From Sphaerisporangium siamense (GTDB lineage Bacteria; Actinomycetota; Actinomycetes; Streptosporangiales; Streptosporangiaceae): a DNA stretch of 64,000 bases. Each line of letters starts with the position of its first letter. Position 1 is the first letter of the stretch. Of this stretch, positions 8,106-16,976 are shown in pieces. The stretch is taken from the NCBI RefSeq assembly GCF_014205275.1, contig NZ_JACHND010000001.1:8060001-8124000 (forward strand), written 5' to 3'. The notes beneath the pieces were generated by a model. That model ran no database searches, had not been told where the DNA came from, and saw only the letters and a list, made by a program, of their open reading frames with translations. The position numbers and the translations under genes are program-made.

Positions 8106-9080
8106 ATGGCCGACCGTGGGGACGTGACTCCCACGCCTCCGTCCATCACCGCCGTCCTCGACGCGGCCCGCCTGGTCGCCGCCCACCTGCCGCAGACCCC
8201 GATGTGGTCCTATCCCGTGCTCAACGAGCGGCTCGGCGCCGAAATCCACGTCAAGCACGAGAACGTCCAGCCCACCGGGGCCTTCAAGGTGCGCGGCGGC
8301 GTCAACCTGCTCGCCCGGTTGCCGCGGTCCCGGCGCGAGCGCGGGGTGCTCGCCTACTCGACCGGCAACCACGCCCAGTCCATCGCCTACGCCGCGCGCC
8401 TGTTCGGCGTGCCGTGCACGATCGTGATGCCGGAGAACCCGAACGAGGCCAAGGTCGCGGCCGTGCGCGCCCTGGGGGCCACCGTCGAGATCAAGGGCGC
8501 CACCATGGTCGAGGCGGGCGAGCACGCGGCCGCGCTGGCCGAAGAGCGCGGCCTGCATCTGGTCGGCGTCGCCGACGACCCGGACCTGATCGCCGGGGTC
8601 GGCTCGCTGTACCTGGAGATGCTGACTCGGCGGCCCGACCTGGACGTGATCGTCGTGCCCGTGGGGGCGGGCACGGGGGCCTCGGCGGCGTGCCTGGTGG
8701 CCTCGGCCGTCGCGCCGCGCTGCCGGGTCGTCGCGGTGCAGTCCGCGGGCGCCCCCGCCGCGCACGATTCCTGGCGCGAGGGGCGGCTGGTGCGGCGTCC
8801 GGTGCGGACGGCCGCCGACGGGCTCGCCACGGGCTCGGCCTTCGCCCTGCCTCAGGGGATCATGCGCGGGCTGGACGACTTCGTACTGGTCTCCGACGAC
8901 GACATCAGGGCCGCCCAGTGGCTGCTGCTCAGCGAGGCGCACACGCTGGCCGAGATGGCCGGCGCCGCGCCGCTGGCGGCGCTCATCGCCCGCGAGGACG
9001 CGTTCGCGGGCCTCAAGGTGGGCCTGGTCTGCACGGGCGGCAACGCCGGGCCGGCCGAGCTGCGGCGCGTCCTGGGCTGA
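8106..9080 (+). CDS. Threonine/serine dehydratase-like PLP enzyme
   Basis: A 324-residue fold-type II PLP enzyme without an ACT regulatory domain. The Schiff-base lysine is in QPTGAFKVRGGVN. The cofactor-phosphate loop is VPVGAGTGAS, and the substrate loop STGNHAQS is also seen. This is the catabolic/biodegradative threonine ammonia-lyase family, which releases ammonia and a 2-oxo acid from threonine or serine. EutB-type dehydratases belong here too. ATG 8106 has a weak GGGTGGGCG before it; GTG 8124 is an in-frame alternative. It is divergent from a LysR gene and followed by a LysE-type exporter, suggesting an amino acid disposal unit. Exact substrate unknown. Confidence 0.88.
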   Translation: MADRGDVTPTPPSITAVLDAARLVAAHLPQTPMWSYPVLNERLGAEIHVKHENVQPTGAFKVRGGVNLLARLPRSRRERGVLAYSTGNHAQSIAYAARLFGVPCTIVMPENPNEAKVAAVRALGATVEIKGATMVEAGEHAAALAEERGLHLVGVADDPDLIAGVGSLYLEMLTRRPDLDVIVVPVGAGTGASAACLVASAVAPRCRVVAVQSAGAPAAHDSWREGRLVRRPVRTAADGLATGSAFALPQGIMRGLDDFVLVSDDDIRAAQWLLLSEAHTLAEMAGAAPLAALIAREDAFAGLKVGLVCTGGNAGPAELRRVLG

Positions 9081-9157
9081 CGCGCGGAGCCGGCGAGGCC
9101 GGCGCCCAAGGGGACCGGCCGCGGGAAATCGCGTGGACGGCGGGGCGGGCGGGTTCC

Positions 9158-9163
9158 TAACAT
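9158..9163 (+). promoter_or_regulatory. -10 element TAACAT for leaderless lysE-type gene
   Basis: TAACAT ends 7 bases before ATG 9171. A weak TGGACG at 9134-9139 gives an 18-base spacer. There is no Shine-Dalgarno before the start. Confidence 0.5.
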
Positions 9164-9170
9164 CTGCGGC

Positions 9171-9812
9171 ATGCCATCCGTCACCACGCTCGCGGTGTTC
9201 GCCGCCGCGGCGCTCGCGCTGCTGCTCGTGCCCGGTCCCGCCGTCGTCTACATCGTCACCCGCAGCGTGGCGCAGGGCCGCTCGGCCGGGCTCGTCTCGG
9301 TGGCGGGCGTCCACACCGGCTCGGCCGTCCACGTGGTGGCCGCCGCGCTCGGGCTGAGCGCGCTGCTGGCCGCGTCGGCCACGGCGTTCACGCTGGTGAA
9401 GTACCTGGGCGCGGCCTACCTGGTGTGGCTCGGGCTGCGCAAGCTGCTCTCCCGGCCCGGCGGCGAGGCCGAGCGGGTGACGCGCTCGGCGTCCCGGCCG
9501 CGGCTGTTCGCGGAGGGGTTCGTCGTCAACGTGCTCAACCCCAAGACCGCGATCTTCTTCCTCGCCTTCCTGCCGCAGTTCACCGACCCCGCGCGCGGCC
9601 CGGTCGCGGCGCAGATCGCGCTGCTCGGTGCGATCTGGATCGTCCTCGGCATGGCCAGCGACGGCACGTACGCGCTGCTGTCGGCCGCGCTCGCGGGCCG
9701 CCTGCGCCGCTCGGCGACCGCCACGCGGCGGCTCGACGTGGCCAGCGGGGTCGTCTACCTCGGCCTCGGCGCGGTGGCCGCTTTCGCGGGAGACGGCCCC
9801 CGCAAGGCGTGA
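9171..9812 (+). CDS. LysE/RhtB-family amino acid exporter
   Basis: 213 residues with about five to six membrane segments. The N-terminal VPGPAVVYIVTRSVAQGRSAG is the LysE/RhtB signature, and the FVVNVLNPKTAIFFLAFLPQF motif follows helix 3. The protein exports amino acids or homoserine-lactone-like compounds from the cytoplasm. ATG 9171 lies 7 bases after TAACAT and looks leaderless, so this gene has its own promoter even though it follows the dehydratase on the same strand by 90 bp. Convergent with the acyl-CoA synthetase at 9853. Confidence 0.9.
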   Translation: MPSVTTLAVFAAAALALLLVPGPAVVYIVTRSVAQGRSAGLVSVAGVHTGSAVHVVAAALGLSALLAASATAFTLVKYLGAAYLVWLGLRKLLSRPGGEAERVTRSASRPRLFAEGFVVNVLNPKTAIFFLAFLPQFTDPARGPVAAQIALLGAIWIVLGMASDGTYALLSAALAGRLRRSATATRRLDVASGVVYLGLGAVAAFAGDGPRKA

Positions 9813-9852
9813 GGCGGCGCCGGGGGCGGGTTCACGCCAAGGACGGCGCCGG

Positions 9853-11436
9853 TCACGCGGATGTGGCGACGGCGCCGGCCCAGCGGTAGTCGGCCTTGCC
9901 GGACGGGGAGCGCACCACGTTCTCCACGAAGGCGTAGCTGCGCGGCACCTTGTATCCCGACAGGCGGCCCCGGCAGTAGGCGTCCAGCTCGCCGGCGGTC
10001 GGCGCGGCGCCCCGGCGCGGCTCGACCACGGCGGCCACCCTGCTGCCCCAGCGCTCGTCGGGGACCCCGGTGACGACGGCGTCGAACACCTCGGGGTGGC
10101 CCTTGAGCACGGCCTCCACCTCCTCGGCGAAGACCTTCGCGCCGCCGCTGTTGATGCACTGGGACCCGCGCCCGAACACCAGGACGGCGCCGTCCTCCTC
10201 GACCGTGGCGAGGTCGCCGGTGAGCAGCCACCGCGTGCCCGCCGCGTCGGTGACGAAGGCGCGCGCCGTCTTCTCGGGGTCGTTGTAGTAGCCGACGGCG
10301 ATGTTCCCCGCCGTGGCGAGCGTCCCGATCTCCCCCGAGCCGGGCCGTACCGGCCGCAGCGCGTCGTCGAGCACGGCCAGCGTCGCGGTCCCGAGGGGCC
10401 GGTACCGCAGGCCGGACTCCGGGGACGACCCGGGGACGGCGGCGGCGGTGAAGCCGGACTCGGTGGAGCCGAAGCCGTCCCGGATCAGGACGTGCGGCAG
10501 CAGCTCGCCGAGCCGTTCCCGCACCGCGCCGCTGAGGATCGCGCCCGTCGAGCTGATCGCCATCAGCGACGACAGGTCGTACGCGCCGTCGGCGATCGCG
10601 TCGGCGAGGGGCCGGGCCATGGCGTCGCCGGTGATGGTGACGCCGAACACCTTCTCGCGCTCGATCGCGCGTAGCACCTCCACGGCGTCGAATCTGCGCG
10701 TGTAGACGACGGTCCCTCCCATCCACCAGCTGATGAAGGTGGCCATCTGCGCGGCGCCGTGCGCCAGCGGGGCCGCCGGCATCATGACGACCCGGCGTGG
10801 GCCGCTCGCCGACTCGATGACCTGGCGCGGCTCGGTGAGCGGCGGGCCGAACGGGTTGCCGCCGCCGAACGCCGCGAACAGGTCCCTGGTCCGCCACATG
10901 ACGCCCTTGGGCATGCCGGTGGTGCCGCCGGTGTAGATGATGTAGAGGTCGTCGCCGGACCGGCGGGGGAAGCCGTCGCGCCCCTCCGGCCGCCCGGCCA
11001 GCGCCCGCTCGTACGGGACGGCCCCGGCGACGCGCGTGGGCCCTCCGACGGCGATGAGCGTGGCGAGCTTCGGGCAGCGGGGCGCGGCCGCGGCGACGCG
11101 GTCGTCGAACTCCACGTCGTACAGCAGGGCGACGATGTCGGAGTCGGTGTAGAGGTAGACCAGCTCGCGTTCGACGTACCGGTAGTTGACGTTGACGGGG
11201 ACCGCCCTGATCTTCAGGACGGCGAGCAGTGCCGCGATGTGCTCGACGCCGTTGTAGAGCTGGACGCCGACGTGCGCGCCGGGGCGCACGCCGCGCCCGG
11301 CCAGGTAGTGGGCGAGGCGGTTGGCGTGCGCGTCGAGTTCGGCGAAGGTGAGGCGGCGCTCGCCGCAGACCACGGCGACCCGGTCGCCGATCGCGTCGGC
11401 CAGTCCTTCGAAGAGGTCGGCGTGGTTGAACTCCAT
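9853..11436 (-). CDS. Acyl-CoA synthetase (AMP-binding, FadD-like)
   Basis: A 527-residue ANL-superfamily adenylate-forming ligase. The P-loop YIIYTGGTTGMPKGVMW (A3) is intact. Other signatures are FGSTESG (A5), LLTGDLATVEEDG (A7) and SGGAKVFAEEVEAVL (A8). The catalytic lysine is in RSPSGKADYRW (A10). This form resembles the actinobacterial FadD17/FadD19-like group that activates long-chain or steroid side-chain acids with ATP and CoA. ATG 11436 has AGGAG upstream. It follows a second synthetase by 170 bp on the same strand, which suggests one operon. Substrate is inference. Confidence 0.88.
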   Translation of the reverse strand: MEFNHADLFEGLADAIGDRVAVVCGERRLTFAELDAHANRLAHYLAGRGVRPGAHVGVQLYNGVEHIAALLAVLKIRAVPVNVNYRYVERELVYLYTDSDIVALLYDVEFDDRVAAAAPRCPKLATLIAVGGPTRVAGAVPYERALAGRPEGRDGFPRRSGDDLYIIYTGGTTGMPKGVMWRTRDLFAAFGGGNPFGPPLTEPRQVIESASGPRRVVMMPAAPLAHGAAQMATFISWWMGGTVVYTRRFDAVEVLRAIEREKVFGVTITGDAMARPLADAIADGAYDLSSLMAISSTGAILSGAVRERLGELLPHVLIRDGFGSTESGFTAAAVPGSSPESGLRYRPLGTATLAVLDDALRPVRPGSGEIGTLATAGNIAVGYYNDPEKTARAFVTDAAGTRWLLTGDLATVEEDGAVLVFGRGSQCINSGGAKVFAEEVEAVLKGHPEVFDAVVTGVPDERWGSRVAAVVEPRRGAAPTAGELDAYCRGRLSGYKVPRSYAFVENVVRSPSGKADYRWAGAVATSA

Positions 11437-11606
11437 CGGGGGGCTCCTCGTGTCCTGGGGATGGCGCGGGTCCGGGCCTCGCCGCCTCCGTGCCTCGCTC
11501 TCCTCCCGCGAGCCCCGGGTTCGCCGGCCACTTCGCTTCATATCAGGGGGAAGGCCCATCCGCCCCGGCAATGGCCGATCTCCGTGCCGGGCGGGCCGGC
11601 GCCGGG

Positions 11607-13163
11607 TCAGATGGCACGGTCACGGCCCGCCCAGTACGGGTCGCGCAGCTTGCGCTTGAGCAGCTTGCCGCTCGGGTCGCGCGGCATCTCGTCGATGAAG
11701 TCGACGGAGCGCGGCCACTTCATCCTGGCGACGCGGCCCTCAAGGGACCGCAGGAGCTCGGCGGCGAGTTCCGGGCCGGGCTCGGCGCCGGGCAGGGGTT
11801 CGACGACGGCTTTGACCCGCTCGCCCCACTCCTCGTCCGGGACGCCGAAGACGGCGACGTCGGCCACCTTGGGGTGGACCATCAGCTCGTTCTCGATCTC
11901 GGCGGGGTAGATGTTGGCCCCGCCCGAGATGATCACGTCGGCCTTGCGGTCGTGGAGGAACAGGAAGCCGTCCTCGTCCAGGTGGCCGACGTCGCCGACC
12001 GTGAAGTACTCGCCGTCCTCCCTGGCCAGCCGGTTCTCGCGGGTCTTGACGGGGTCGCCCTTGTAGGCGAAGCCGCCCCGGCCGAGCTTCATGTAGACGG
12101 TGCCGTGGGCGCCCGGGGGGACCGGGCGGCCCTCGTCGTCCACGACCAGCAGCGCGCCGGACGGCCACGCCTTGCCGACCGTGCCGGGGTGCTTCCTCCA
12201 GTCCTCGGGCGTGGCGATCGCGCCGCCGCCCTCGGTCGCCGCGTAGTACTCGTACACGCGGTCGCCCCACCAGTCGAGCATGGCCCGCTTGACCGGGACG
12301 GGGCAGGGCGCCGCCGCGTGGATGATCCACCGCACCGAGGACAGGTCGTGGGCGTGCCTGACCTTCTCGGGCAGCGACAGCAGGTGCTTGAAGTGCGTGG
12401 GCACCATGTGGGAGCTGGTCACCCGGTACGCCGCGCAGAGCCGCAGCATCTCCTCGGCGTTCCATTTGTCCATGTAGACGAGGGTGTGGCCCATGTGCAG
12501 GGCCGTGCCGCTGAACAGCGTGACCGCGGTGTGGTAGGCGGGCGAGGTGACCAGGTGGACGTTCGGCCTTCCGGGGGTGACGCCGAACATCGTGAGCAGC
12601 GCCGTCGTCATCTCCGCCGCGTCGTCGGGGTCGAGGCCGCTCAGGGGCCGCCTGACGCCCTTGGGCCTGCCCGTCGTGCCGGAGGTGTAGTGCATGGTGG
12701 CCCCGGCGGTGCGCCCGGACGGCGGGGTGCCGGGATGCCGGCCGGTCAGCTCCGCGACCGGGCGGAATTCCGGGGCGGCGCCGAACGAGAACCGCCGGTC
12801 CGGGGCGATGGGCTCGCCACCGCGCGCGCCCTCGGCGGCGTACCGCTCGTGGACGAAGAGGGCCTTGGCCTCGCTGTCGGCGACGATGTGGGCGATCTCG
12901 GGTCCGGTGAGGTGCCAGTTGACCGGCGTGTAGTACCAGCCCGCCCGCAGGGCCGCGAGGTAGAGCGTGAGGCCGTCGGCGCCGTTCGGCACGAGCCCGC
13001 AGAAGCCGTCCCCCGTCCTCAGCCCGAGGGCGCGCAGCGCGTGGACGAGCCGGTCGGCGCGGGTGAGCAGGTCGCCGGCGGTGTGCTCCGTGCCGTCGGG
13101 GTCGACCGCCGCGATCCACCCCGGGTCCGCCTCCGCGAGCCTCCAGAAGCCGAGCGATCCCAT
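11607..13163 (-). CDS. Acyl-CoA synthetase (AMP-binding, second copy)
   Basis: A 518-residue ANL ligase with MHYTSGTTGRPKGVRRPL (P-loop), YYAATEGGG, YFTVGDVGHLDEDGFLFL, SGGANIYPAEIENEL and the catalytic RDPSGKLLKRKLR. It is closest in style to FadD4/BaiB-like bile or aryl acid CoA ligases of actinomycetes. It shares only the general fold with its neighbour, so this is not a recent duplication. ATG 13163 lies at the head of the unit, and its promoter must be in the 298-bp gap shared with the divergent LysR gene. It may be controlled by that regulator. Confidence 0.87.
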   Translation of the reverse strand: MGSLGFWRLAEADPGWIAAVDPDGTEHTAGDLLTRADRLVHALRALGLRTGDGFCGLVPNGADGLTLYLAALRAGWYYTPVNWHLTGPEIAHIVADSEAKALFVHERYAAEGARGGEPIAPDRRFSFGAAPEFRPVAELTGRHPGTPPSGRTAGATMHYTSGTTGRPKGVRRPLSGLDPDDAAEMTTALLTMFGVTPGRPNVHLVTSPAYHTAVTLFSGTALHMGHTLVYMDKWNAEEMLRLCAAYRVTSSHMVPTHFKHLLSLPEKVRHAHDLSSVRWIIHAAAPCPVPVKRAMLDWWGDRVYEYYAATEGGGAIATPEDWRKHPGTVGKAWPSGALLVVDDEGRPVPPGAHGTVYMKLGRGGFAYKGDPVKTRENRLAREDGEYFTVGDVGHLDEDGFLFLHDRKADVIISGGANIYPAEIENELMVHPKVADVAVFGVPDEEWGERVKAVVEPLPGAEPGPELAAELLRSLEGRVARMKWPRSVDFIDEMPRDPSGKLLKRKLRDPYWAGRDRAI

Positions 13164-13401
13164 CGGGCCTCCCTGGTCCGGCGTCGATGCCGGGGACCTC
13201 CCCCGGATCGGCCGCGGCGAACCGGTCGCTGCTCCCCCGCCCCGGACCTGACAGGACGGGAGGATCTGCGGCGGGACTTCGTTCCGGTCCCGGCCGCGGG
13301 AGCGCTTGGGCGATGTGGCCGGAACAGTCCGTTCACCTGGGATGGATGCGCACGGAAGGGGCTGCTGTGGAGAATGACTTCGGCGTTACCCGACACATAA
13401 C

Positions 13402-13455
13402 TGTAAATTTTCATGACAAGGCGGTATTGCGACCATATCGCGGTGGTCGTACGTT
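13402..13455 (+). promoter_or_regulatory. LysR box plus -35/-10 of a leaderless lysR gene
   Basis: TGT-N11-ACA (13402-13418), a classical LysR T-N11-A box in an AT-rich island, is followed by TTGCGA (13427-13432), a 17-base spacer and TACGTT (13450-13455). The ATG at 13462 comes 6 bases later. This suggests an autoregulated leaderless promoter, shared with the divergent synthetase operon. The rest of the 298-bp gap shows nothing else. Confidence 0.55.
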
Positions 13456-13461
13456 TCCGGT

Positions 13462-14421
13462 ATGGATCTGGAGCTCCGACACCTCAAGATCGTGCGCGCG
13501 GTCGCTGAGGCCGGGAGCGTCACCAAGGCGGCCACCCAGTTAGGTCTGGCCCAGCCGTCACTAACCGCGCAGCTGAAACGCATCGAACGCACACTCGGCG
13601 GCGCTCTCTTCGAGCGCGACCGGAACGGCGCGCGCCCCACCCCCCTCGGTCAACTGGTCCTCACCCGGGCACGCGTCCTGCTGCCCGCCGTACGGGAACT
13701 TCAGGAAGAGGCGGTGCGGTTCGCCAACAGCTACGAGGGAATCCCCGGCTTCCGGATAGGCGCCACCCATGGCCCGATCCTCGGCGGCCTGGTGGAACGC
13801 CTCACCGCCGCGCATCCCAACACCCCCGTCAGCACGAGCACGTCCTGGTCGGCGCGGGAGCTGACCTCGCTCGTCAGCGCCGGGCGGCTGGACTTCGCGC
13901 TCATCGGCACCTGCGGCGACACCCCGCCTCCCTCGGCCGAGGCCATGATCTGGAGCGTGGTGGGAACCGACCCCGTCTTCGCCCTGCTCAGCGAGCGGCA
14001 CCCCCTCGCCGGAGAGAAGGAGCTGGAGCTGGCGAGCCTCGCCGACGAGGGATGGGCCGTGGCCCCCGGGGACGGCTGCTTCGCCGACTGCTTCGCGGGC
14101 GCCTGCGCGCGGGCCGGCTTCGTCCCCAAGACGGTGTACGAGACGGACGTGGCTACCTGCCTCCACCTGGCGAAGGTGGGCAAGGCCGCGGTGCTCTGCC
14201 AGGCGACGTTCGAGCTGACGGCGGGCCTGGTCATGATCCCGCTCGTGGGGGCGCCGCTGCGCTGGAGGCATCTTCTCGGCTGGCACTCCGACTCGCTCGC
14301 CGCCCGGGCCGCGCGGGCCATCGCGCACCACGCGCGGGACGCCCACGACGACGCCATCAGGCGCAGCGCGCCGTACGCCGAATGGTTGGTACGAAATCCC
14401 CATTTTGGGACGGTTCCATAA
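13462..14421 (+). CDS. LysR-family regulator beside secreted proteases
   Basis: 319 residues with an HTH at 1-60 (LRHLKIVRAVAEAGSVTKAATQLGLAQPSLTAQLKRIERTLG) and a LysR effector domain behind it. The effector domain is cysteine-containing (TCGD, GDGCFADCFAGACARAG). In streptomycetes, LysR activators next to extracellular protease genes are known. Here the first S1 protease gene starts 89 bp downstream, and both protease genes carry a common upstream element. The divergent acyl-CoA synthetase operon is an alternative target. The start at 13462 fits a leaderless promoter. Confidence 0.88.
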   Translation: MDLELRHLKIVRAVAEAGSVTKAATQLGLAQPSLTAQLKRIERTLGGALFERDRNGARPTPLGQLVLTRARVLLPAVRELQEEAVRFANSYEGIPGFRIGATHGPILGGLVERLTAAHPNTPVSTSTSWSARELTSLVSAGRLDFALIGTCGDTPPPSAEAMIWSVVGTDPVFALLSERHPLAGEKELELASLADEGWAVAPGDGCFADCFAGACARAGFVPKTVYETDVATCLHLAKVGKAAVLCQATFELTAGLVMIPLVGAPLRWRHLLGWHSDSLAARAARAIAHHARDAHDDAIRRSAPYAEWLVRNPHFGTVP

Positions 14422-14435
14422 TGCGGCGATAGGAC

Positions 14436-14477
14436 CGAAACGATAGTTCCGCTCGCAACGGGTTCGCGGGCTACGGT
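14436..14477 (+). promoter_or_regulatory. Shared upstream element and -10 of protease gene 1
   Basis: CGAAACGATAGTTCCGC (14436-14452) lies ahead of TACGGT (14472-14477). The same arrangement recurs before the second protease, with one base changed in the 17-base element and a spacing within one base. TACGGT is the probable -10. The element covers the poor -35 position, as an activator site would. A 33-base leader with GGGAG precedes ATG 14511. Confidence 0.6.
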
Positions 14478-14510
14478 GGCGGCGCATCCCCCAAACACCA
14501 GGGAGTACTC

Positions 14511-15998
14511 ATGCTCCGTAGCCGCGCGATCACGGCAGCGTGCGCCGTCACCGCTGGCGTGCTGGCATTTCTCGCTTCTCCGGCCAGTGCAGAACCCGAA
14601 TTTTCGGGCCAGTCCGCAAACTCCACAGCCAAGCCCCCGGCGGGTATGATCCAGGCCCTTCAGCGTGACCTGGGTCTCACCGCCGAGCAGGCCGAATCCC
14701 GCCTGATCAACGAGTCACGCCTGACGAACGTCGAGGCCCGGATCCGCAAGCAGCTCGGCAGCCGTTACGCCGGCTCCTGGCTCAGCGGCCCGACCTCCTC
14801 CACGCTGACGGTCGCCACCAGCGATTCGGCCTCGACGTCGTCGGTGTCGGGCGCGGGCGTCCAGGCCAAGGTCGTCCGGCACAGCCTGGCGTCCCTGAAC
14901 GCCGCCAAGGACGCCCTCGACCAGGCCAGCAGGAAGACCTCCACGAAGTCCACCCCGGTCTGGTACGTCGACGTGCGCACCAACGCCGTCGTCGTCAGGA
15001 CCCCCCAGGTCGCGGACGCCGAGGGGTTCATCGCGGCCAGCGGCGCCGACAGGAGCGCCGTCCGCGTCGAGGTCTCCGACGAGGCGCCGCGGACGTACTA
15101 CGACCTGCGCGGCGGCGAGGCGTACTACATCGGCAGCGGCAGCCGCTGCTCCATCGGCTTCCCGGTCACCCGGGGCACCCAGGGCGGCTTCGCCACCGCC
15201 GGCCACTGCGGCTCCACCGGCGCCTCCACCACCGGCTTCAACCGGGTCGCGCAGGGCAGCTTCCAGGGCTCCTCGTTCCCGGGCAACGACTACGCCTGGG
15301 TCGCGACGAACAGCAACTGGACCCCGCAGCCGTGGGTCATCCAGAACGGCGCCAACATCCAGGTCGCCGGCTCCACCGTCGCCGTGGAAGGCGCCTCGGT
15401 CTGCCGGTCCGGCTCGACCACCGGCTGGCACTGCGGCACCGTCCAGCAGCGCAACAGCAGCGTGACCTACTCGCAGGGCACCATCTACGAGGTGACCCGC
15501 ACCAGCGTCTGCGCCGAGCCCGGCGACTCCGGCGGCTCGTTCATCTCCGGCAGCCAGGCGCAGGGCGTGACCTCCGGCGGATCGGGCAACTGCTCCTCCG
15601 GCGGCACGACCTACTTCCAGCCGGTCAACGAGATCCTCTCGACCTATGGCCTGACGCTGAAGACCACCGGCGGCGGACCCGACCCGACGGGCTGCACCGG
15701 CTACCAGCAGAAGCTGTCCGGCACGCTGACGAGCAACCAGAGCCAGTACCAGCCGAGCGGCGGCTCCTACACCGCCAACGCCGGCGTGCACCGTCTCTGC
15801 CTCGACGGCCCCTCCGGCACGGACTACGACATCTACCTGCAGAAGCTCAACGGCTCCACCTGGACCGACGTCGCGAGCGGCACCACGCCCAACCCCGACG
15901 AGACCGTCAGCTACACCGGCACGGCGGGCACCTACCGGGTGCGCGTCCACGCCTACAGCGGCTCCGGCGCCTACACCCTGGGCCTGACCAAGCCGTAA
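14511..15998 (+). CDS. Secreted S1 serine protease (streptogrisin type) with PPC domain
   Basis: 495 residues. Signal peptide 1-27 (ending ASPASA). Prodomain about 30-195, including an alpha-lytic-protease pro-region motif (LQRDLGLTAEQAESRL). The mature chymotrypsin-like domain begins near YYDLRGGEAYYIGSGSRCS. Triad: His232 (ATAGHCG), Asp260 (PGNDYAW), Ser340 (EPGDSGGSF). Cysteine pairs 213/233, 298/308 and 334/361 fit the family disulfides. A C-terminal PPC (pre-peptidase C-terminal) domain spans about 395-495, following a short Gly/Pro linker, and may aid secretion or substrate binding. It is self-processed outside the cell. The neighbour at 16977 is a paralogue lacking PPC. Start supported by GGGAG. 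Confidence 0.95.
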   Translation: MLRSRAITAACAVTAGVLAFLASPASAEPEFSGQSANSTAKPPAGMIQALQRDLGLTAEQAESRLINESRLTNVEARIRKQLGSRYAGSWLSGPTSSTLTVATSDSASTSSVSGAGVQAKVVRHSLASLNAAKDALDQASRKTSTKSTPVWYVDVRTNAVVVRTPQVADAEGFIAASGADRSAVRVEVSDEAPRTYYDLRGGEAYYIGSGSRCSIGFPVTRGTQGGFATAGHCGSTGASTTGFNRVAQGSFQGSSFPGNDYAWVATNSNWTPQPWVIQNGANIQVAGSTVAVEGASVCRSGSTTGWHCGTVQQRNSSVTYSQGTIYEVTRTSVCAEPGDSGGSFISGSQAQGVTSGGSGNCSSGGTTYFQPVNEILSTYGLTLKTTGGGPDPTGCTGYQQKLSGTLTSNQSQYQPSGGSYTANAGVHRLCLDGPSGTDYDIYLQKLNGSTWTDVASGTTPNPDETVSYTGTAGTYRVRVHAYSGSGAYTLGLTKP

Positions 15999-16044
15999 GG
16001 CTCGGCCCGGCCCAGGCCGGGAAGAGCAACGCACGACAGTGAGC

Positions 16045-16076
16045 GGCGCCGCCGTCCGGCCCTGGACGGCGGCGCC
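16045..16076. terminator. Strong hairpin after protease gene 1
   Basis: Perfect 13-bp stem (GGCGCCGCCGTCC and its complement) with a 6-base loop between two convergent genes, so it can serve both. Confidence 0.75.
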
Positions 16077-16091
16077 GCGCCCTTCCGGCGC

Positions 16092-16625
16092 TCAGCCCAC
16101 GGTCTGGAGCTTGAAGACGAGGTGCCGGTCGGCGATCGCGACCTGGGCCGAGCCGACCACGCCGGCGAACCGGCCGGTGCCGCCGACGATCGCGGCGGTG
16201 GTGTTCCACGGCGGCCCGCCGGAGCGGTCGTCCATGCCGAGCAGGACGACCTGGCCGCCGCGGGTGCGCAATACGCGGCTGCACTGCGCGATGACACCAT
16301 GCTGGGTCACGGCGGCGGCGGAACAACGGGTGCTTCCGTCGCCGACGCGATTCTTCCGCACGTCGTGGAGCGTGAAATAGCCGACCCACGAGTCGCCGGT
16401 CTTCGGACGGGCGGGGCGGGTGTTGGTGATTCTGGTGCCGTAGTAAACGAGCTCGGCGGCCTTGGCGCCGGGCTTGAGCACCGAGACGGGCACGGCGGGC
16501 CGGGGCTCCGGGGAGGACGCCGCGGCCGAGGCCGATATGGGCGGCAGAACCGCGACGGAGGCGCCGGAGAGGGCCGTGACCAGCACGGCCACGACCTGGC
16601 GCCAGCGGGGCGTGAATCCTGACAT
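16092..16625 (-). CDS. Secreted AOC-barrel/dirigent-like protein
   Basis: 177 residues from ATG 16625 (TGGAG just upstream). A signal peptide covers about 1-40 (RWRQVVAVLVTALSGASVAV, cleavage after a SASA run). The rest is a compact beta-rich domain ending with AAIVGGTGRFAGVVGSAQVAI. The GGTGRFAGxxG motif is typical of the allene-oxide-cyclase-barrel/dirigent-like proteins that actinomycetes secrete. Enzymatic activity is not established for bacterial members. Two cysteines (TRCSAA, AQCSRV) may form a disulfide. It is sandwiched between two proteases but on the opposite strand. Function unknown. Confidence 0.7.
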   Translation of the reverse strand: MSGFTPRWRQVVAVLVTALSGASVAVLPPISASAAASSPEPRPAVPVSVLKPGAKAAELVYYGTRITNTRPARPKTGDSWVGYFTLHDVRKNRVGDGSTRCSAAAVTQHGVIAQCSRVLRTRGGQVVLLGMDDRSGGPPWNTTAAIVGGTGRFAGVVGSAQVAIADRHLVFKLQTVG

Positions 16626-16976
16626 TTCAACTCCAAATCGGAGGAGAGGGAATGCGAGAGGATGTCCATTTCGCCATGAAGTGGCGAAACACGGTGACAC
16701 ATTCTGCCCGCCCCTTCATCGCCCAGGCAACGCCCATATTCGCGACATAGGCCCATCCATTTCACATTCGCGGATCAAAATTCTGCGACCCCGGCGGGTT
16801 CCGGTCGCGTAAACCCGAAGCCCCTGGCGTCAGGGAGATATATATGCCTCCGACCGATATGTCCGACAGATAGTAATTAGGCTGGTCATAACTCGATGAT
16901 ATGGGCGAAACGATAGCTCCGCGTCCTGCGCGCCGCCGGTTACGGTGACGGCACCCCCCGAACATGAGGAGAGCCC
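16626..16976. promoter_or_regulatory. Divergent intergenic region with shared element before protease gene 2
   Basis: This 351-bp AT-richer gap separates the barrel-protein gene (minus) from the second protease (plus). At 16906-16922 it carries CGAAACGATAGCTCCGC, and at 16941-16946 TACGGT, matching the arrangement before the first protease. GAGGAGA precedes ATG 16977. The stretch 16840-16900, with a TATATAT run and repeated CCGACxGATA-like segments, has no recognised element. No other gene is seen. Confidence 0.55.
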
